A DNA stretch of 64,000 nucleotides from NCBI RefSeq assembly GCF_018882445.1, contig NZ_JACVOM010000004.1, positions 285,657 through 349,656 of the forward strand, given 5' to 3'. Under the pieces are notes generated by a model. That model did not search any database, was not told the origin of the DNA, and was given only the letters and a program-made list of their open reading frames with translations. The DNA is from Polynucleobacter sp. 15G-AUS-farblos (GTDB lineage Bacteria; Pseudomonadota; Gammaproteobacteria; Burkholderiales; Burkholderiaceae). Below are positions 8,869 to 21,357 of this stretch, in pieces. Within the stretch, counting starts at the first letter, position 1; every line of letters starts with the position of its first letter. Both the position numbers and the translations under genes were made by a program.

Positions 8869-9285
8869 TTATTTTTTACGACGGAAGCGAGCAATAGCAG
8901 CCAACTGCGCCGCTGCCATCGCAAACTCAGATTGGGCCAGAGCCAAGTCGAAGTCAGTGCCACGATTTTGCATCGCTTCTTCTGCGCGTTTTTTGGCTTC
9001 AATTGCTTTAGCTTCATCCAAATCATGGCCACGAATAGCAGTATCTGCTAAGACAGTAACGCGATCTGGTTGAACCTCTAAATAGCCACCTGCTACGAAA
9101 ACAAACTCTTCGTCACCGTCCGCTTTTTCAATGCGAACTGATCCTGGACGAATACGTGTAATCAAAGGAGTGTGGCCACGCAAGATGCCGAGCTCACCAC
9201 TTTCACCTGGAAGCGCAACAAACTTAGCTTCCCCACTGAAAATAGACTGCTCAGCACTTACTACATCGACGCGTATGGTTGACAT
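8869..9285 (-). CDS. atpC: ATP synthase F1 epsilon subunit
   Basis: A 138-residue protein with the N-terminal beta-sandwich ([29 protein letters not shown]) and the C-terminal two-helix inhibitory domain rich in Ala, Glu and Arg. Epsilon links the gamma stalk to the c-ring and restrains ATP hydrolysis. It is last in the atp gene order, 21 bp after atpD and just ahead of hemE. Confidence 0.95.
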   Translation of the reverse strand: MSTIRVDVVSAEQSIFSGEAKFVALPGESGELGILRGHTPLITRIRPGSVRIEKADGDEEFVFVAGGYLEVQPDRVTVLADTAIRGHDLDEAKAIEAKKRAEEAMQNRGTDFDLALAQSEFAMAAAQLAAIARFRRKK

Positions 9286-9306
9286 AATTTCCCTAGATGA
9301 GTTCGA

Positions 9307-10722
<1,416 letters not shown>

Positions 10723-10762
10723 TTAATTCCTGAATTCTTTCGTATTCCTAAACGCCGGCCGC

Positions 10763-11632
10763 TTAAACTGCAGCCGCTCCGCCAACAATTTCTGACAACT
10801 CTTTAGTAATTGCAGCCTGTCGTGTCTTGTTGTATTCCAATTGCAATTCGCCAATGACGTTCTTTGCATTATCTGAAGCGGCCTTCATAGAGACCATACG
10901 TGCAGATTGCTCAGAGGCCATATTTTCGGCAACAGCCTGATAAATCATTGCTTCAACATAACGCTTTAACAAGCCATTCAAAATCGACTCGGCGTCAGGC
11001 TCGTATATGTAATCCCAAGAATTTCCTGTTTGCTCTTCCGGTGTCAATGCTTCCGACTCTAAAGGCAAGAGTTTTTCTAAAACAGGCTCTTGTTTCATCG
11101 CATTTACAAAGCGGGTGAATGCCAAATAAACAGCATCAATCTCGCCACGCTCAAATGCTTCTAGCTGAGCAGTAATTGCGCCAATCAAAACGTCCAAATG
11201 CGGCGTATCACCAATTTGAATCGTTTGAGAAATTAACTTTGCTTTTGAGCGATTCAAAAACTGCAGGCCTTTTGAACCAATTGCGGTGTACGCAATCTCA
11301 ATATTATTTTCTTGCAAATCGCGCACTTGGTTAGCAATCAAACGCAAGACGTTGGTATTTAAACCACCGCACAAGCCCTTGTCTGTCGTAACCAAAATCG
11401 TGCCAACCTTCTTCACCTCCCGAGTTGCCATGTAGGCAGGGCGGAACTCAGGATTTGCTTTAGAAAGATTGGCAACAATCTCACGAATTTTTTCAGCGTA
11501 TGGGCGCGCATTACGCATGCGCTCCTGGGCGCGACGCATCTTGGATGCGGCGACCATTTCCATTGCCTTCGTGATCTTGCGCGTGTTTTGCACGCTCTTG
11601 ATCTTTGATCGTATCTCTTTTGTGCTTGCCAT
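10763..11632 (-). CDS. atpG: ATP synthase F1 gamma subunit
   Basis: The 289-residue central-stalk subunit. The N-terminus ([20 protein letters not shown]) and the C-terminal coiled-coil segment ending in [19 protein letters not shown] are family hallmarks, and DKGLCGGLN lies in the middle. Gamma rotates inside the alpha3-beta3 ring. It begins 17 bp downstream of the atpA stop. Confidence 0.97.
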   Translation of the reverse strand: MASTKEIRSKIKSVQNTRKITKAMEMVAASKMRRAQERMRNARPYAEKIREIVANLSKANPEFRPAYMATREVKKVGTILVTTDKGLCGGLNTNVLRLIANQVRDLQENNIEIAYTAIGSKGLQFLNRSKAKLISQTIQIGDTPHLDVLIGAITAQLEAFERGEIDAVYLAFTRFVNAMKQEPVLEKLLPLESEALTPEEQTGNSWDYIYEPDAESILNGLLKRYVEAMIYQAVAENMASEQSARMVSMKAASDNAKNVIGELQLEYNKTRQAAITKELSEIVGGAAAV

Positions 11633-11649
11633 GATTTATGCGAACCCTC

Positions 11650-13191
11650 TTAGAAAGAGGCTGAGCGCTTGTAATCCTCAATTGCAGCACGCAAAGCAGC
11701 TTCGTCATCTTTGCTCAGATCTTTGGTTTCTTCAATACGGCCAACTAAGTCAGCGTATTTAGATTTCAAATGATCTTGCAAGCCTTTTTCAAATGCCAAT
11801 ACATGCTTCACCTCAAGGTCATCGAAGTAGCCATTATTCATTGCATAAAGTGAGGCAGCCATTTCCCAAACCTGCAAAGGCTTGTACTGTGCTTGCTTAC
11901 ATAACTCTGTAACACGCTTACCGCGCTCAAGTTGCTTACGGGTTGCATCATCAAGGTCAGATGCAAACTGCGCAAACGCTGCTAATTCACGATACTGCGC
12001 CAAGTCGGTACGAATACCGCCGGACAATTTCTTAATCACTTTAGTCTGGGCTGCACCACCAACGCGGGATACAGAAATACCAGCGTTAATCGCAGGACGT
12101 ACACCAGCGTTAAATAAGTCAGTTTCTAAGAAGATCTGGCCGTCAGTAATCGAAATTACGTTGGTTGGAACGAATGCAGAAACGTCACCAGCTTGAGTTT
12201 CAATAATTGGCAATGCTGTCAAAGAACCAGTTTTGCCTTTTACTGCGCCGTTAGTGAACTTCTCAACATACTCGGCATTTACACGAGCAGCGCGCTCGAG
12301 CAAGCGTGAGTGGAGGTAGAACACGTCGCCAGGATAAGCTTCGCGGCCTGGAGGGCGGCGGAGCAACAAGGAGATTTGACGATAGGCAACTGCTTGCTTG
12401 GTCAAGTCATCGTAAACAATCAAAGCGTCTTCGCCGCGGTCACGGAAGTATTCACCCATGGTGCAACCTGCGTAAGCAGAGAGGTACTGCATCGCTGCAG
12501 ACTCAGAAGCACTCGCCGCAACAACTACGGTGTACTCCATCGCGCCCAATTCTGTGAGCTTGCGAACAACGTTAGCAATAGTAGAAGCTTTTTGACCGAT
12601 CGCCACGTAAACGCAATAAACGCCTTTACCTTTTTGGTTAATGATCGCGTCAACCGCAACGGCTGTCTTACCAGTTTGGCGGTCGCCAATGATCAACTCA
12701 CGCTGACCACGACCAATTGGAACCATCGCATCAATCGCCTTCAAACCAGTTTGTACTGGCTGGCTAACAGATTGTCGTGCGATCACGCCAGGAGCAACTT
12801 TTTCAATAAAGTCAGTTAACTTGGTGTTGATTGGGCCTTTGCCATCAATCGGTTGACCGAGCGCGTTTACAACGCGACCGAGCAACTCTGGGCCAACTGG
12901 CACTTCCAAAATGCGGCCAGTACATTTCACTGGGTCGCCTTCTTTAATGTGGGTGTATTCACCCAACACTACGGCACCAACAGAATCACGCTCAAGGTTT
13001 AACGCGAGGCCGATAGTGTTGTTTGGAAACTCCAACATTTCGCCCTGCATAACGCCTGACAAGCCATGTACGCGGCAAATACCGTCGGTCACTGAAATAA
13101 CAGTGCCTTCGTTGCGAACTTGGGAGTCAACGCCCAATTCGCTAATTCGGCTTTTGATCAGCTCGCTGATCTCGGAAGGGTTGAGTTGCAT
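11650..13191 (-). CDS. atpA: ATP synthase F1 alpha subunit
   Basis: The 513-residue non-catalytic nucleotide-binding subunit. It starts with [16 protein letters not shown], carries the P-loop GDRQTGKT at about 170-177 and the signature [14 protein letters not shown], and ends with a helical domain. It alternates with beta in the F1 head. Length and order are canonical. Confidence 0.98.
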   Translation of the reverse strand: MQLNPSEISELIKSRISELGVDSQVRNEGTVISVTDGICRVHGLSGVMQGEMLEFPNNTIGLALNLERDSVGAVVLGEYTHIKEGDPVKCTGRILEVPVGPELLGRVVNALGQPIDGKGPINTKLTDFIEKVAPGVIARQSVSQPVQTGLKAIDAMVPIGRGQRELIIGDRQTGKTAVAVDAIINQKGKGVYCVYVAIGQKASTIANVVRKLTELGAMEYTVVVAASASESAAMQYLSAYAGCTMGEYFRDRGEDALIVYDDLTKQAVAYRQISLLLRRPPGREAYPGDVFYLHSRLLERAARVNAEYVEKFTNGAVKGKTGSLTALPIIETQAGDVSAFVPTNVISITDGQIFLETDLFNAGVRPAINAGISVSRVGGAAQTKVIKKLSGGIRTDLAQYRELAAFAQFASDLDDATRKQLERGKRVTELCKQAQYKPLQVWEMAASLYAMNNGYFDDLEVKHVLAFEKGLQDHLKSKYADLVGRIEETKDLSKDDEAALRAAIEDYKRSASF

Positions 13192-13236
13192 TACTTACTC
13201 CTGGGTCTTATTTCGTATGTTCTTAATAGGGATCAC

Positions 13237-13773
13237 TTATGCGCCAAGACTTGCTTGCATTTGAGCTAACTGGGCCTTAACTGAACTATCCATTACTTCG
13301 TCGCCAACCTGAATGCGAACTCCGCCAATCAATGTTGGATCAACTTGAATAGTTGGGCGCAATTCTTTACCCCCAAAGCGCTTCTTCAAACTTGACAACA
13401 AATCATTTAACGCAGAACCCTCTAAAGGGAATGCGCTGGTAATGTTTACTTCTGCTGCGCCTTCGCTCTTGTTCTTCATTGCTTCAAATTGCTGTGCAAT
13501 TTCTGGAACGGCTGCCAAGCGGTGGTTTTGATTTACAAGATTCAAAAAGCTAGCAACTTTTGGATCTAGCTTGGTCTTGACCATGCCAGAAAGCAGTTTG
13601 CTTAAATCATCAGCGGAAACTTTTGGATTGTTGGATAAGGCAGCAACCTCTGGCAAAGCAGCAAGCTGAGCCAATTCATTTAACTGCTCCAAGCATCCAG
13701 CAAGCTCTGCTGGCTTTGCGCTTTGAAAAAGCGCTTCAGCATAAGGACGTGCAATAGTGGCTAATTCAGCCAT
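13237..13773 (-). CDS. atpH: ATP synthase F1 delta subunit
   Basis: The 178-residue peripheral-stalk subunit that ties the b dimer to the top of F1. The N-terminal helical domain (ATIARPYAEALFQSA) and the C-terminal DPTLIGGVRIQVGDEVMD segment are the family signature. It starts 1 bp after the atpF stop, consistent with coupled translation. Confidence 0.96.
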   Translation of the reverse strand: MAELATIARPYAEALFQSAKPAELAGCLEQLNELAQLAALPEVAALSNNPKVSADDLSKLLSGMVKTKLDPKVASFLNLVNQNHRLAAVPEIAQQFEAMKNKSEGAAEVNITSAFPLEGSALNDLLSSLKKRFGGKELRPTIQVDPTLIGGVRIQVGDEVMDSSVKAQLAQMQASLGA

Positions 13774-13774
13774 A

Positions 13775-14245
13775 TCAAAGTTCTGCCTTTAGTTGGTCAA
13801 GTAACTGGCCGTGCGCTTTTGCATCAACTTCACGACGCAAAATTTGCTCAGCGCCTTTAACAGCAAGCAGAGCAACTTCGGCACGCAATACTTCACGTGC
13901 GCGAGTAACTTGTTGAGCTGCGTCTTGCTGCGCTTGAGAAATGATTCGAGCAGCTTCAGCTTGTGCGTTAGCGCGAATTTCATCGGCAGACATTTGTGCA
14001 CGTTTTTCAGCTTCAGCAACACGTTGCACACCTTCTTGGCGTGCTTTATTTAATTCTTGCTCTGCTTCATTGCTGGCCAGTGCAAGCGCTTCTTTACCGC
14101 GCTCGGCAGCAGCTAAACCATCAGCAATTTTGCTTGAACGCTCATCTAATGCCTTAACAAGCGGTGGCCACACAAAACGTGCAACTACCCACCATAAGAC
14201 AAAGAAGACGATCATTTGCGCGAATAGGGTCGCGTTCAGATTCAC
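13775..14245 (-). CDS. atpF: ATP synthase F0 subunit b
   Basis: A 156-residue protein: one N-terminal transmembrane helix (about 5-25, [21 protein letters not shown]) followed by a long Ala/Glu/Arg/Gln-rich coiled coil. Two copies form the peripheral stalk that holds F1 still against the rotor. It is preceded in the transcript by an intercistronic hairpin after atpE. Confidence 0.96.
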   Translation of the reverse strand: MNLNATLFAQMIVFFVLWWVVARFVWPPLVKALDERSSKIADGLAAAERGKEALALASNEAEQELNKARQEGVQRVAEAEKRAQMSADEIRANAQAEAARIISQAQQDAAQQVTRAREVLRAEVALLAVKGAEQILRREVDAKAHGQLLDQLKAEL

Positions 14246-14275
14246 GATATTCCTTTCAGTATTGTTGAGAACTAT

Positions 14276-14297
14276 TGGATGACCTGTTGGTCATCCA
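14276..14297 (-). promoter_or_regulatory. Intercistronic hairpin between atpE and atpF
   Basis: A perfect 9-bp stem (TGGATGACC with GGTCATCCA) closes a TGTT loop between the atpE stop and the atpF start. It has no T tract, so full termination is unlikely. It may stabilise the upstream atpE message or cause partial attenuation, matching the need for many more c than b subunits. Confidence 0.6.
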
Positions 14298-14308
14298 CGC
14301 CAAAACAA

Positions 14309-15499
<1,191 letters not shown>

Positions 15500-15529
15500 T
15501 TAACTAGTCCTTTGTTTCAATCACAATTT

Positions 15530-16039
15530 TTACTTCTTAGGCCACAACCACGCCAGCCAAACGCACTTCAAGGCAAGCAGGTAAGTCACCAATAAAGGGA
15601 CCCAAAGCACGCCGGGGATGAGGAAAGCAATCCCAATAAACAGCATTATTGTCACGACAATTTTTATAAATTCGCCGGAAACTAATGCTGCCAAAAAACT
15701 TCCTGGATTCAATCTTTGCGATTTTTTTGCCATTTCCAGTCTTGTTAGAAACAAAACCGAAGGCAAGACGCTGATTAAACCACCTAAAAAGGCCGACTGA
15801 GTATAAACGCTTACACCTGCCGGCTCCCCAAAAACTGACCAAATCACCATGCTGACTACTGTTACCAGCACTTGGGCCAATATTATTTTCCAAGGGGACA
15901 GAGCGGGGTATCTTTTTGCATTGCTTTGCTGCAGTGCAACCATTTCCGCTTTGGTTAGAACCCGATATGTCTCTTCTTTAGGTTCATCCCAATCATCCAC
16001 CTCGGAAAATTGATTTTTTTGAGGAATCAATTTAGCCAC
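15530..16039 (-). CDS. atpI: ATP synthase-associated protein AtpI
   Basis: A 169-residue protein with a hydrophilic N-terminus of about 45 residues and four predicted membrane segments. It is first in the atp operon, where AtpI sits in many proteobacteria; it is thought to help c-ring assembly or magnesium supply. Sequence conservation in this family is low, so position carries much of the weight. Confidence 0.85.
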   Translation of the reverse strand: MAKLIPQKNQFSEVDDWDEPKEETYRVLTKAEMVALQQSNAKRYPALSPWKIILAQVLVTVVSMVIWSVFGEPAGVSVYTQSAFLGGLISVLPSVLFLTRLEMAKKSQRLNPGSFLAALVSGEFIKIVVTIMLFIGIAFLIPGVLWVPLLVTYLLALKCVWLAWLWPKK

Positions 16040-16100
16040 GAAAGTTTAATGTGTGCAGTGCAATATGTCAAAGGATTTGGGGACATTTTTTGAGTATTTT

Positions 16101-16991
16101 TCAAGATTCAACACCCAGCTTTTTTAACAAGGAATCTAGCTCATCAAATTGGCTAAACCCGATCCGGATCTCGCCACCCTTGCCTTTAAGCTTAAATTGG
16201 ACGCTTAAACCGATTAAATCTGCCATTTCTTGAGCCAAACGACGTGTATCGGCATCTTGAACTACCGCCCCTCCAGGCTTGGCAAGCTTGGCTTTTTTGT
16301 CGCCAATCTGCCCACCAGCGATTGCTAAGGCGGTAGACATTCTTTCCGCCTCACGAACGGACAGCCCCTGTGCAGCAATTCTTTGTGCCAAAGCAACTTG
16401 ACTTGAGCCCGGCAAAGGCAGGAGCGCGCGAGCATGGCCCATATCAATATCCCCAGCCAGCAGCATTGCCTGGACTGGCTTTGCCAGCTGTGCAAGGCGT
16501 AATAAATTGGTGATTGCGCTTCGTGACTTGCCAACCGCCTTGGCCGCCTGCTCATGAGTAAAACCAAACTCTTCGATCAGCCTTGCCAACCCCTGAGACT
16601 CTTCTAGAGGGTTTAAGTCCTCACGCTGCATATTTTCGACCAAGGCCATTGCGGCGGCGGCCTGATCATCAGCGCTAGATACTAAAACCGGAACTTCTTT
16701 TAGTCCCGCAATTGTTGCTGCGCGAAAGCGACGCTCTCCCGCAATAATTTCGTACTTACCAGCAGACACCAGTCTTACAAGTAAAGGTTGCATCACACCT
16801 TGTTCGCGAATACTTTCTGCCAATTCTTGTAAAGCACCGGCTTCCATTTTTTGACGCGGCTGATACTTGCCTGCCTGCAATGCTGACAGAGGCAAACGGT
16901 TTATTTCCGTTGAGGCATTTTCATTCTGGGTCTTTTCACCTAACAGCGCCTCTAAGCCTCTGCCCAAACCTTTTTTCTTAATTGCAACCAT
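16101..16991 (-). CDS. parB: Chromosome-partitioning protein ParB
   Basis: A 296-residue CTP-dependent DNA clamp. The N-terminus KKKGLGRGLEALLG, the CTP-binding motif GERRFRA at 85-91, and the helix-turn-helix at about 143-165 (GFTHEQAAKAVGKSRSAITN) that reads parS are all present. The C-terminal dimerisation domain follows. Two perfect parS sites lie nearby at 18954 and 20427. It is 21 bp after parA. Confidence 0.96.
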   Translation of the reverse strand: MVAIKKKGLGRGLEALLGEKTQNENASTEINRLPLSALQAGKYQPRQKMEAGALQELAESIREQGVMQPLLVRLVSAGKYEIIAGERRFRAATIAGLKEVPVLVSSADDQAAAAMALVENMQREDLNPLEESQGLARLIEEFGFTHEQAAKAVGKSRSAITNLLRLAQLAKPVQAMLLAGDIDMGHARALLPLPGSSQVALAQRIAAQGLSVREAERMSTALAIAGGQIGDKKAKLAKPGGAVVQDADTRRLAQEMADLIGLSVQFKLKGKGGEIRIGFSQFDELDSLLKKLGVES

Positions 16992-17012
16992 GAACTTTTA
17001 CTTTCCTAAAAA

Positions 17013-17783
17013 TTACATTTGCTGAATGCGTTCAATCATTTCTGCGCCGAACTCTAAATACGCCTTGGCCCCCCGAGATGATTTATCAAAGGCAACCCCG
17101 GGAAGCCCATAAGAAGGGGCTTCAGCCAAGCGTACATTGCGAGGGATGATGGTCTTAAATACCTTGTCGCCAAAATGCTCCAGCAACTGATCTGAGACTT
17201 GTTGTTGCAAAGTCATACGCGCATCGAACATCACGCGCAATAAACCAATGATGACTAAATCAGGATTTAAATTTGCATGCACTTGTTTAATTGTGTTGAC
17301 TAAATCTGATAAGCCTTCCAACGCAAAATACTCACATTGCATTGGAACAATCACACCATTGGCTGCACATAATCCATTCAAGGTTAATAAAGACAATGCA
17401 GGAGGGCAATCAATCAAAATAAAGTCGTAATCATTTGCCACCTGTGAGAGCGCATCTTTTAATCGAGATTCACGTGCATCAATATCAACCAATTCAATTT
17501 CTGCTCCGGCCAAATCCCGGTTGGCAGGCAAGACATCGTAAGCAGAACTTTCGCAGCGTTGTGCACATTCCTTTACCGTGGCAAGTCCAATTAATACTTG
17601 GTATATGCTTGCACTTAAGTCTGCCTTCTCGATGCCAGAGCCCATCGTCGCATTACCCTGCGGATCTAAGTCAACAAGCAGTACCCGCTGCTTAAGCCCC
17701 GCCAAGCCGGCCGCCAAATTGACGGCGGTAGTGGTTTTGCCTACGCCACCTTTTTGATTTGCAATACAGAATATTTTTGCCAT
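17013..17783 (-). CDS. parA: Chromosome-partitioning ATPase ParA (Soj type)
   Basis: A 256-residue deviant Walker ATPase with KGGVGKTTTAVNLAA at about residues 10-24, VDLDPQGNAT and FILIDCPP. It lacks an N-terminal DNA-binding domain, so it is the chromosomal Soj type. ATP-bound ParA coats the nucleoid and moves ParB-parS complexes. It lies between rsmG and parB in the usual origin-proximal order. Confidence 0.96.
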   Translation of the reverse strand: MAKIFCIANQKGGVGKTTTAVNLAAGLAGLKQRVLLVDLDPQGNATMGSGIEKADLSASIYQVLIGLATVKECAQRCESSAYDVLPANRDLAGAEIELVDIDARESRLKDALSQVANDYDFILIDCPPALSLLTLNGLCAANGVIVPMQCEYFALEGLSDLVNTIKQVHANLNPDLVIIGLLRVMFDARMTLQQQVSDQLLEHFGDKVFKTIIPRNVRLAEAPSYGLPGVAFDKSSRGAKAYLEFGAEMIERIQQM

Positions 17784-17793
17784 AGCTGCTTTG

Positions 17794-18471
17794 TTATTTT
17801 GCTAAAAATTGAGGGGGAGATTTTCTCATGGGGCTCAACACCAAAAGTCGGCGTTCAACTGATAAATTGGGGATAAACAGGGCCTCATCGGCCAATAAGC
17901 GCCAATCATCCTTACAAACCTCTGCCATTTCTTCATCAGCACGCTTGGCTTTCATGGCAAACACCAGTCCATCAGGTTTTAACAGGGGCAGTGAAAGCTC
18001 TAAGAAACGCGCAAGGTTTGTAAAGGCACGAGAAATAACGGCATCAAATTGCCCCTGTTGTTGCAGTGCAACATTCTCAACTCGCTCACTTAAGACTTCA
18101 ATGTTTTTCAACTTCAATTTGCCACGCACATGCTGCAGAAAAGCAGTCTTTTTTCTGATGGCCTCTATCAAGGTGAGGCGCCACTCTGCCTGAATAATAG
18201 CGATCGGAATGGCAGGCAGGCCGCCGCCAGACCCTAAGTCAGCAATGCGAGGGGTGGGGCTTTTTAAAAACCGCCTTAAAACTGGTAAAACTGCAATAGA
18301 ATCAATGAGATGCAGCCTTACTGAGTCCGCCTCATCTTCTATCGCCGTCAAATTATGTACCTGGTTCCAGCGGCCCATCTCTTGCAAAAATAGCTCTAAA
18401 TCAGCAATATTCGCTTCGCTTAAATTTAAACCTAAGCCCTCAATCCCAAGCGCAAGCAAGTCATCGGTCAT
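17794..18471 (-). CDS. rsmG: 16S rRNA (guanine(527)-N7)-methyltransferase RsmG (GidB)
   Basis: A 225-residue SAM methyltransferase with [12 protein letters not shown] as the SAM loop and VISRAFTNL downstream. It modifies G527 in the 530 loop of 16S rRNA; loss is known to give low-level streptomycin resistance in other bacteria. Its start codon overlaps the mnmG stop as ATGA, so the two are translationally coupled. Confidence 0.96.
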   Translation of the reverse strand: MTDDLLALGIEGLGLNLSEANIADLELFLQEMGRWNQVHNLTAIEDEADSVRLHLIDSIAVLPVLRRFLKSPTPRIADLGSGGGLPAIPIAIIQAEWRLTLIEAIRKKTAFLQHVRGKLKLKNIEVLSERVENVALQQQGQFDAVISRAFTNLARFLELSLPLLKPDGLVFAMKAKRADEEMAEVCKDDWRLLADEALFIPNLSVERRLLVLSPMRKSPPQFLAK

Positions 18472-20387
18472 GCCGCCTCTTGGGGGCGGCCCAACCCTTT
18501 TTTAAGATGCACTAATAACAAGGAAAGCGCTGCCGGAGTAACCCCAGAAATTCTGCTGGCCTGGCCCAAAGTTGCCGGTTTATGTAAGTTGAGCTTCTGC
18601 TGAACTTCTTTTGAAAGACCCAAGACTTGGGTGTAATCCAAGCTCTCTGGAAGGGGGTAGGTTTCGTTATGCTCTTGACGGGCAATTTCTACAGCCTGGC
18701 GGTCAATATACCCCTGGTATTTAACTGAGATTTCAACTTGATCACTGATTTGAGCAGCAAGCCCAAGATCATCATCTAAAACACCGGGCGCCCAAAGGCC
18801 ATTGCCCAGAGCAATAATTGACTCATAAGTAACGCCAGGGCGCCTCAGAAGCTCTGCCAAACTACACTCATGAGACAGGTCTTGGCCTAACAATTCTGAA
18901 ACAAGGGGGGCGGCCTCATGCCTTGGGCCAACCCAGATATCTTGCAAACGAGATGTTTCACGTGAAACAGCCTCTTGTTTTCTGCAAAATACTTCCCAGC
19001 GAACATCATCAACCAAGCCCAAATCACGCCCAATGGCAGTTAATCGCAAATCTGCGTTATCTTCGCGCAAGCTTAAGCGGTATTCCGCTCGGCTTGTAAA
19101 CATCCGATAGGGCTCTTGCACCCCTCGGGTAATCAAATCATCGACCAAAACCCCTATATAGGACTCACTACGCTTAGGTAGCCATGGCGCTTTCCCTTGG
19201 GCAGCCAAGCCAGCATTAATGCCAGCAAGCATGCCTTGGGCGGCAGCCTCCTCATACCCGGTGGTGCCATTGATCTGGCCAGCAAAATACAGGCCACCGA
19301 TTGCTCTGGTTTCAAGGCTATGGCGAAGCTGACGGGGATCAAAAAAGTCGTACTCAATTGCATAGCCAGGCCGAACAATGACTGCGGACTCTAGCCCTCG
19401 GATGCTGCGCACCAAATCCCACTGCACATCAAAAGGCAAGCTAGTAGAAATGCCGTTGGGATAAAACTCATTTGTAGTGAGCCCCTCGGGCTCCAAAAAG
19501 ATCTGATGGCTATTGCGGGAAGCAAAGCGATGTATTTTGTCCTCAATGGAAGGGCAGTAGCGTGGGCCAACCCCTTCAATTACACCGGTATACATGGGTG
19601 AACGATCTAAACCACCCCGAATAATGTCATGGGTCCTCTCATTAGTGTGGGATATCCAGCAAGGAACCTGCCGTGGATGCTGCTCTGGCCGGCCCAAATA
19701 TGAAAAGACCGGAACAGGATCTAAGTCGCCAGGCTGCTCTAGCATCACCGAAAAATCAATGGTCCGACCATCAATACGTGGCGGCGTTCCTGTTTTTAGC
19801 CTACCCTGAGGAAGTTTTAGCTCCTTTAAGCGGGCCGATAAAGACACTGAGGAGGGGTCGCCAGCGCGACCGCCCGCATAGTTATTTAAGCCTACGTGAA
19901 TTTTTCCGTCCAGAAAGGTCCCGGCGGTCAAAACGACTTTTTTAGCCAAAAACTCCAAGCCCATTTGTGTAACAACCCCCTGGACTTCGTCACCCCTAAC
20001 CAAAAGGTCGTCCACTGCCGCCTGAAATAGAGTGAGGTTTTCTTGATTTTCTAAACGACGTCGAATGGCTGCTTTATATAGAATGCGGTCGCCCTGTGCC
20101 CGGGTCGCCCTAACGGCCGGTCCTTTGCTCGAATTGAGTATCCGAAACTGAATTCCAGCCTCATCGGTTGCCGCAGCCATGGCGCCGCCCATGGCATCAA
20201 TTTCTTTAACTAGGTGGCCCTTGCCAATACCCCCAATAGAAGGATTGCAGCTCATTGCCCCCAAGCTTTCAATACTATGGGTAATTAACAGCGTATCGCA
20301 TCCCATGCGTGCTGATGCAAGGGCGGCCTCAGTCCCAGCGTGACCGCCACCCACAACAATGACATCGAAGTTTTTTGAATACCGCAT
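18468..20387 (-). CDS. mnmG: tRNA uridine-5-carboxymethylaminomethyl modification enzyme MnmG (GidA)
   Basis: A 639-residue FAD protein. The N-terminal dinucleotide motif [19 protein letters not shown] and the two GidA signatures ([12 protein letters not shown] and the [16 protein letters not shown] block) are present. With MnmE it installs the cmnm5 group on wobble U34. A parS site is embedded in its coding sequence at 18954-18969, where it encodes the residues VSRET. mnmE lies 14 kb away on the other side of the origin. Confidence 0.97.
   Translation of the reverse strand: MRYSKNFDVIVVGGGHAGTEAALASARMGCDTLLITHSIESLGAMSCNPSIGGIGKGHLVKEIDAMGGAMAAATDEAGIQFRILNSSKGPAVRATRAQGDRILYKAAIRRRLENQENLTLFQAAVDDLLVRGDEVQGVVTQMGLEFLAKKVVLTAGTFLDGKIHVGLNNYAGGRAGDPSSVSLSARLKELKLPQGRLKTGTPPRIDGRTIDFSVMLEQPGDLDPVPVFSYLGRPEQHPRQVPCWISHTNERTHDIIRGGLDRSPMYTGVIEGVGPRYCPSIEDKIHRFASRNSHQIFLEPEGLTTNEFYPNGISTSLPFDVQWDLVRSIRGLESAVIVRPGYAIEYDFFDPRQLRHSLETRAIGGLYFAGQINGTTGYEEAAAQGMLAGINAGLAAQGKAPWLPKRSESYIGVLVDDLITRGVQEPYRMFTSRAEYRLSLREDNADLRLTAIGRDLGLVDDVRWEVFCRKQEAVSRETSRLQDIWVGPRHEAAPLVSELLGQDLSHECSLAELLRRPGVTYESIIALGNGLWAPGVLDDDLGLAAQISDQVEISVKYQGYIDRQAVEIARQEHNETYPLPESLDYTQVLGLSKEVQQKLNLHKPATLGQASRISGVTPAALSLLLVHLKKGLGRPQEAA
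18954..18969. promoter_or_regulatory. parS site 1 (inside mnmG)
   Basis: A perfect 16-bp palindrome TGTTTCACGTGAAACA, the consensus ParB-loading site. It lies within the mnmG coding region, about 2 kb from parB. Confidence 0.97.
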
Positions 20388-20426
20388 GATTTGCCTCAGA
20401 TAGGGCGATGATCATAGCATTTTGTT

Positions 20427-20442
20427 TGTTTCACGTGAAACA
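20427..20442. promoter_or_regulatory. parS site 2 (upstream of mnmG)
   Basis: A second perfect copy of TGTTTCACGTGAAACA in the 107-bp gap upstream of mnmG. It may both load ParB and let ParB influence the mnmG-rsmG-parAB transcript. Confidence 0.97.
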
Positions 20443-20494
20443 AAAACGATACAAAATAAAACCTTGGTATTGGCCTTATCTATAACTTATTGAT

Positions 20495-21244
20495 TTAATT
20501 GAGAAAATAAGCATTCCAAGCTGACTTCATAATCAGCACAGACACAATTACAAGGAAGGCTTTTCTTACAAAAGCGCTTCCATGCTTAATAGCTAGTCGA
20601 CTACCGAATTGGCTACCAAATATATTGGCAACCATCATGGCAAGGCCAAGTGGCCAATTAATTTGACCCAAGCTTGCCAACATAAGAATTGCTGCAAAGT
20701 TCGTTGCCACATTTACTAGCTTGGTTGCTGCGGATGCATGCAAAAAGTCGAAACCAAAAAACCGCACAAACCCAAACAGCAAAAAGCTGCCTGTACCAGG
20801 GCCAAAAAATCCATCGTAAAAGCCAATGGTGAGGCCCAGTATCACCCCTTTAATTTGTTGGTAACGGCTAACACCTTTGGGGGCGTGTGTTTCACCAAGC
20901 GATGGCTGAAACCAGGTATACAGAACAAGAAACAGTAAAACAAACGGCAAAGCCTTGCGCAGTGGCTCTGCTGGGAAATTACTTACGGCATTGGCACCTA
21001 AAAGCGAACCAATAAAACCCGCAACAATTGCAGGACCAACAACCGCCCAGGGAAGCGATACGTGACGCAAATATCTTCGGGCAGCATTGATAGTGCCACC
21101 AACAGCCGAAACCTTGTTGGTCGCAAGGAGCGTTGCCGGAGGCGCGTCAGGATAGGCGGCAAATAAAGCGGGAACCTGAATCAGGCCACCACCGCCAGCT
21201 ACTGCATCCACAAGGCCTGCGAAAAAGGCCATCGCTAAAAGCAA
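20495..21244 (-). CDS. TSUP-family (TauE/SafE) membrane permease
   Basis: A protein of about 249 residues with eight hydrophobic segments and the family motif GLVDAVAGGGGLIQVPAL near the start, repeated in weaker form (GFYDGFFGPGTGSF) in the second half. Members export sulfite, sulfoacetate or related anions, but the substrate here is unknown. The start is unclear: hydrophobic family-like residues continue upstream of TTG 21244 to an ATC at about 21271 that follows AAAAGAGA, and no ATG or GTG is available there. It is separated from livM by a strong hairpin. Confidence 0.88.
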   Translation of the reverse strand: MLLAMAFFAGLVDAVAGGGGLIQVPALFAAYPDAPPATLLATNKVSAVGGTINAARRYLRHVSLPWAVVGPAIVAGFIGSLLGANAVSNFPAEPLRKALPFVLLFLVLYTWFQPSLGETHAPKGVSRYQQIKGVILGLTIGFYDGFFGPGTGSFLLFGFVRFFGFDFLHASAATKLVNVATNFAAILMLASLGQINWPLGLAMMVANIFGSQFGSRLAIKHGSAFVRKAFLVIVSVLIMKSAWNAYFLN

Positions 21245-21294
21245 TGGCCAGATATAAATTGAAAATTCGATGAGAGTCTCTTTTAATTAAATGG

Positions 21295-21324
21295 GTGTGG
21301 CGCAATTAAAAATTTGCGCCACAC
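21295..21324 (-). terminator. Hairpin terminator downstream of livM
   Basis: A perfect 11-bp stem (GTGTGGCGCAA with TTGCGCCACAC) closes an 8-nt A/T loop. It lies between the livM stop and the permease start. Its T tract is weak on the minus strand, so it may be partial or act as an mRNA 3' stabiliser. Confidence 0.7.
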
Positions 21325-21357
21325 TAAAACCGAATAATAAAAGGAAAAAACAAAAGG

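Noticed and set aside
12310..12819. 169-residue plus-strand open frame antisense to atpA
   Set aside because: It lies entirely inside the conserved atpA coding sequence and has no family similarity.
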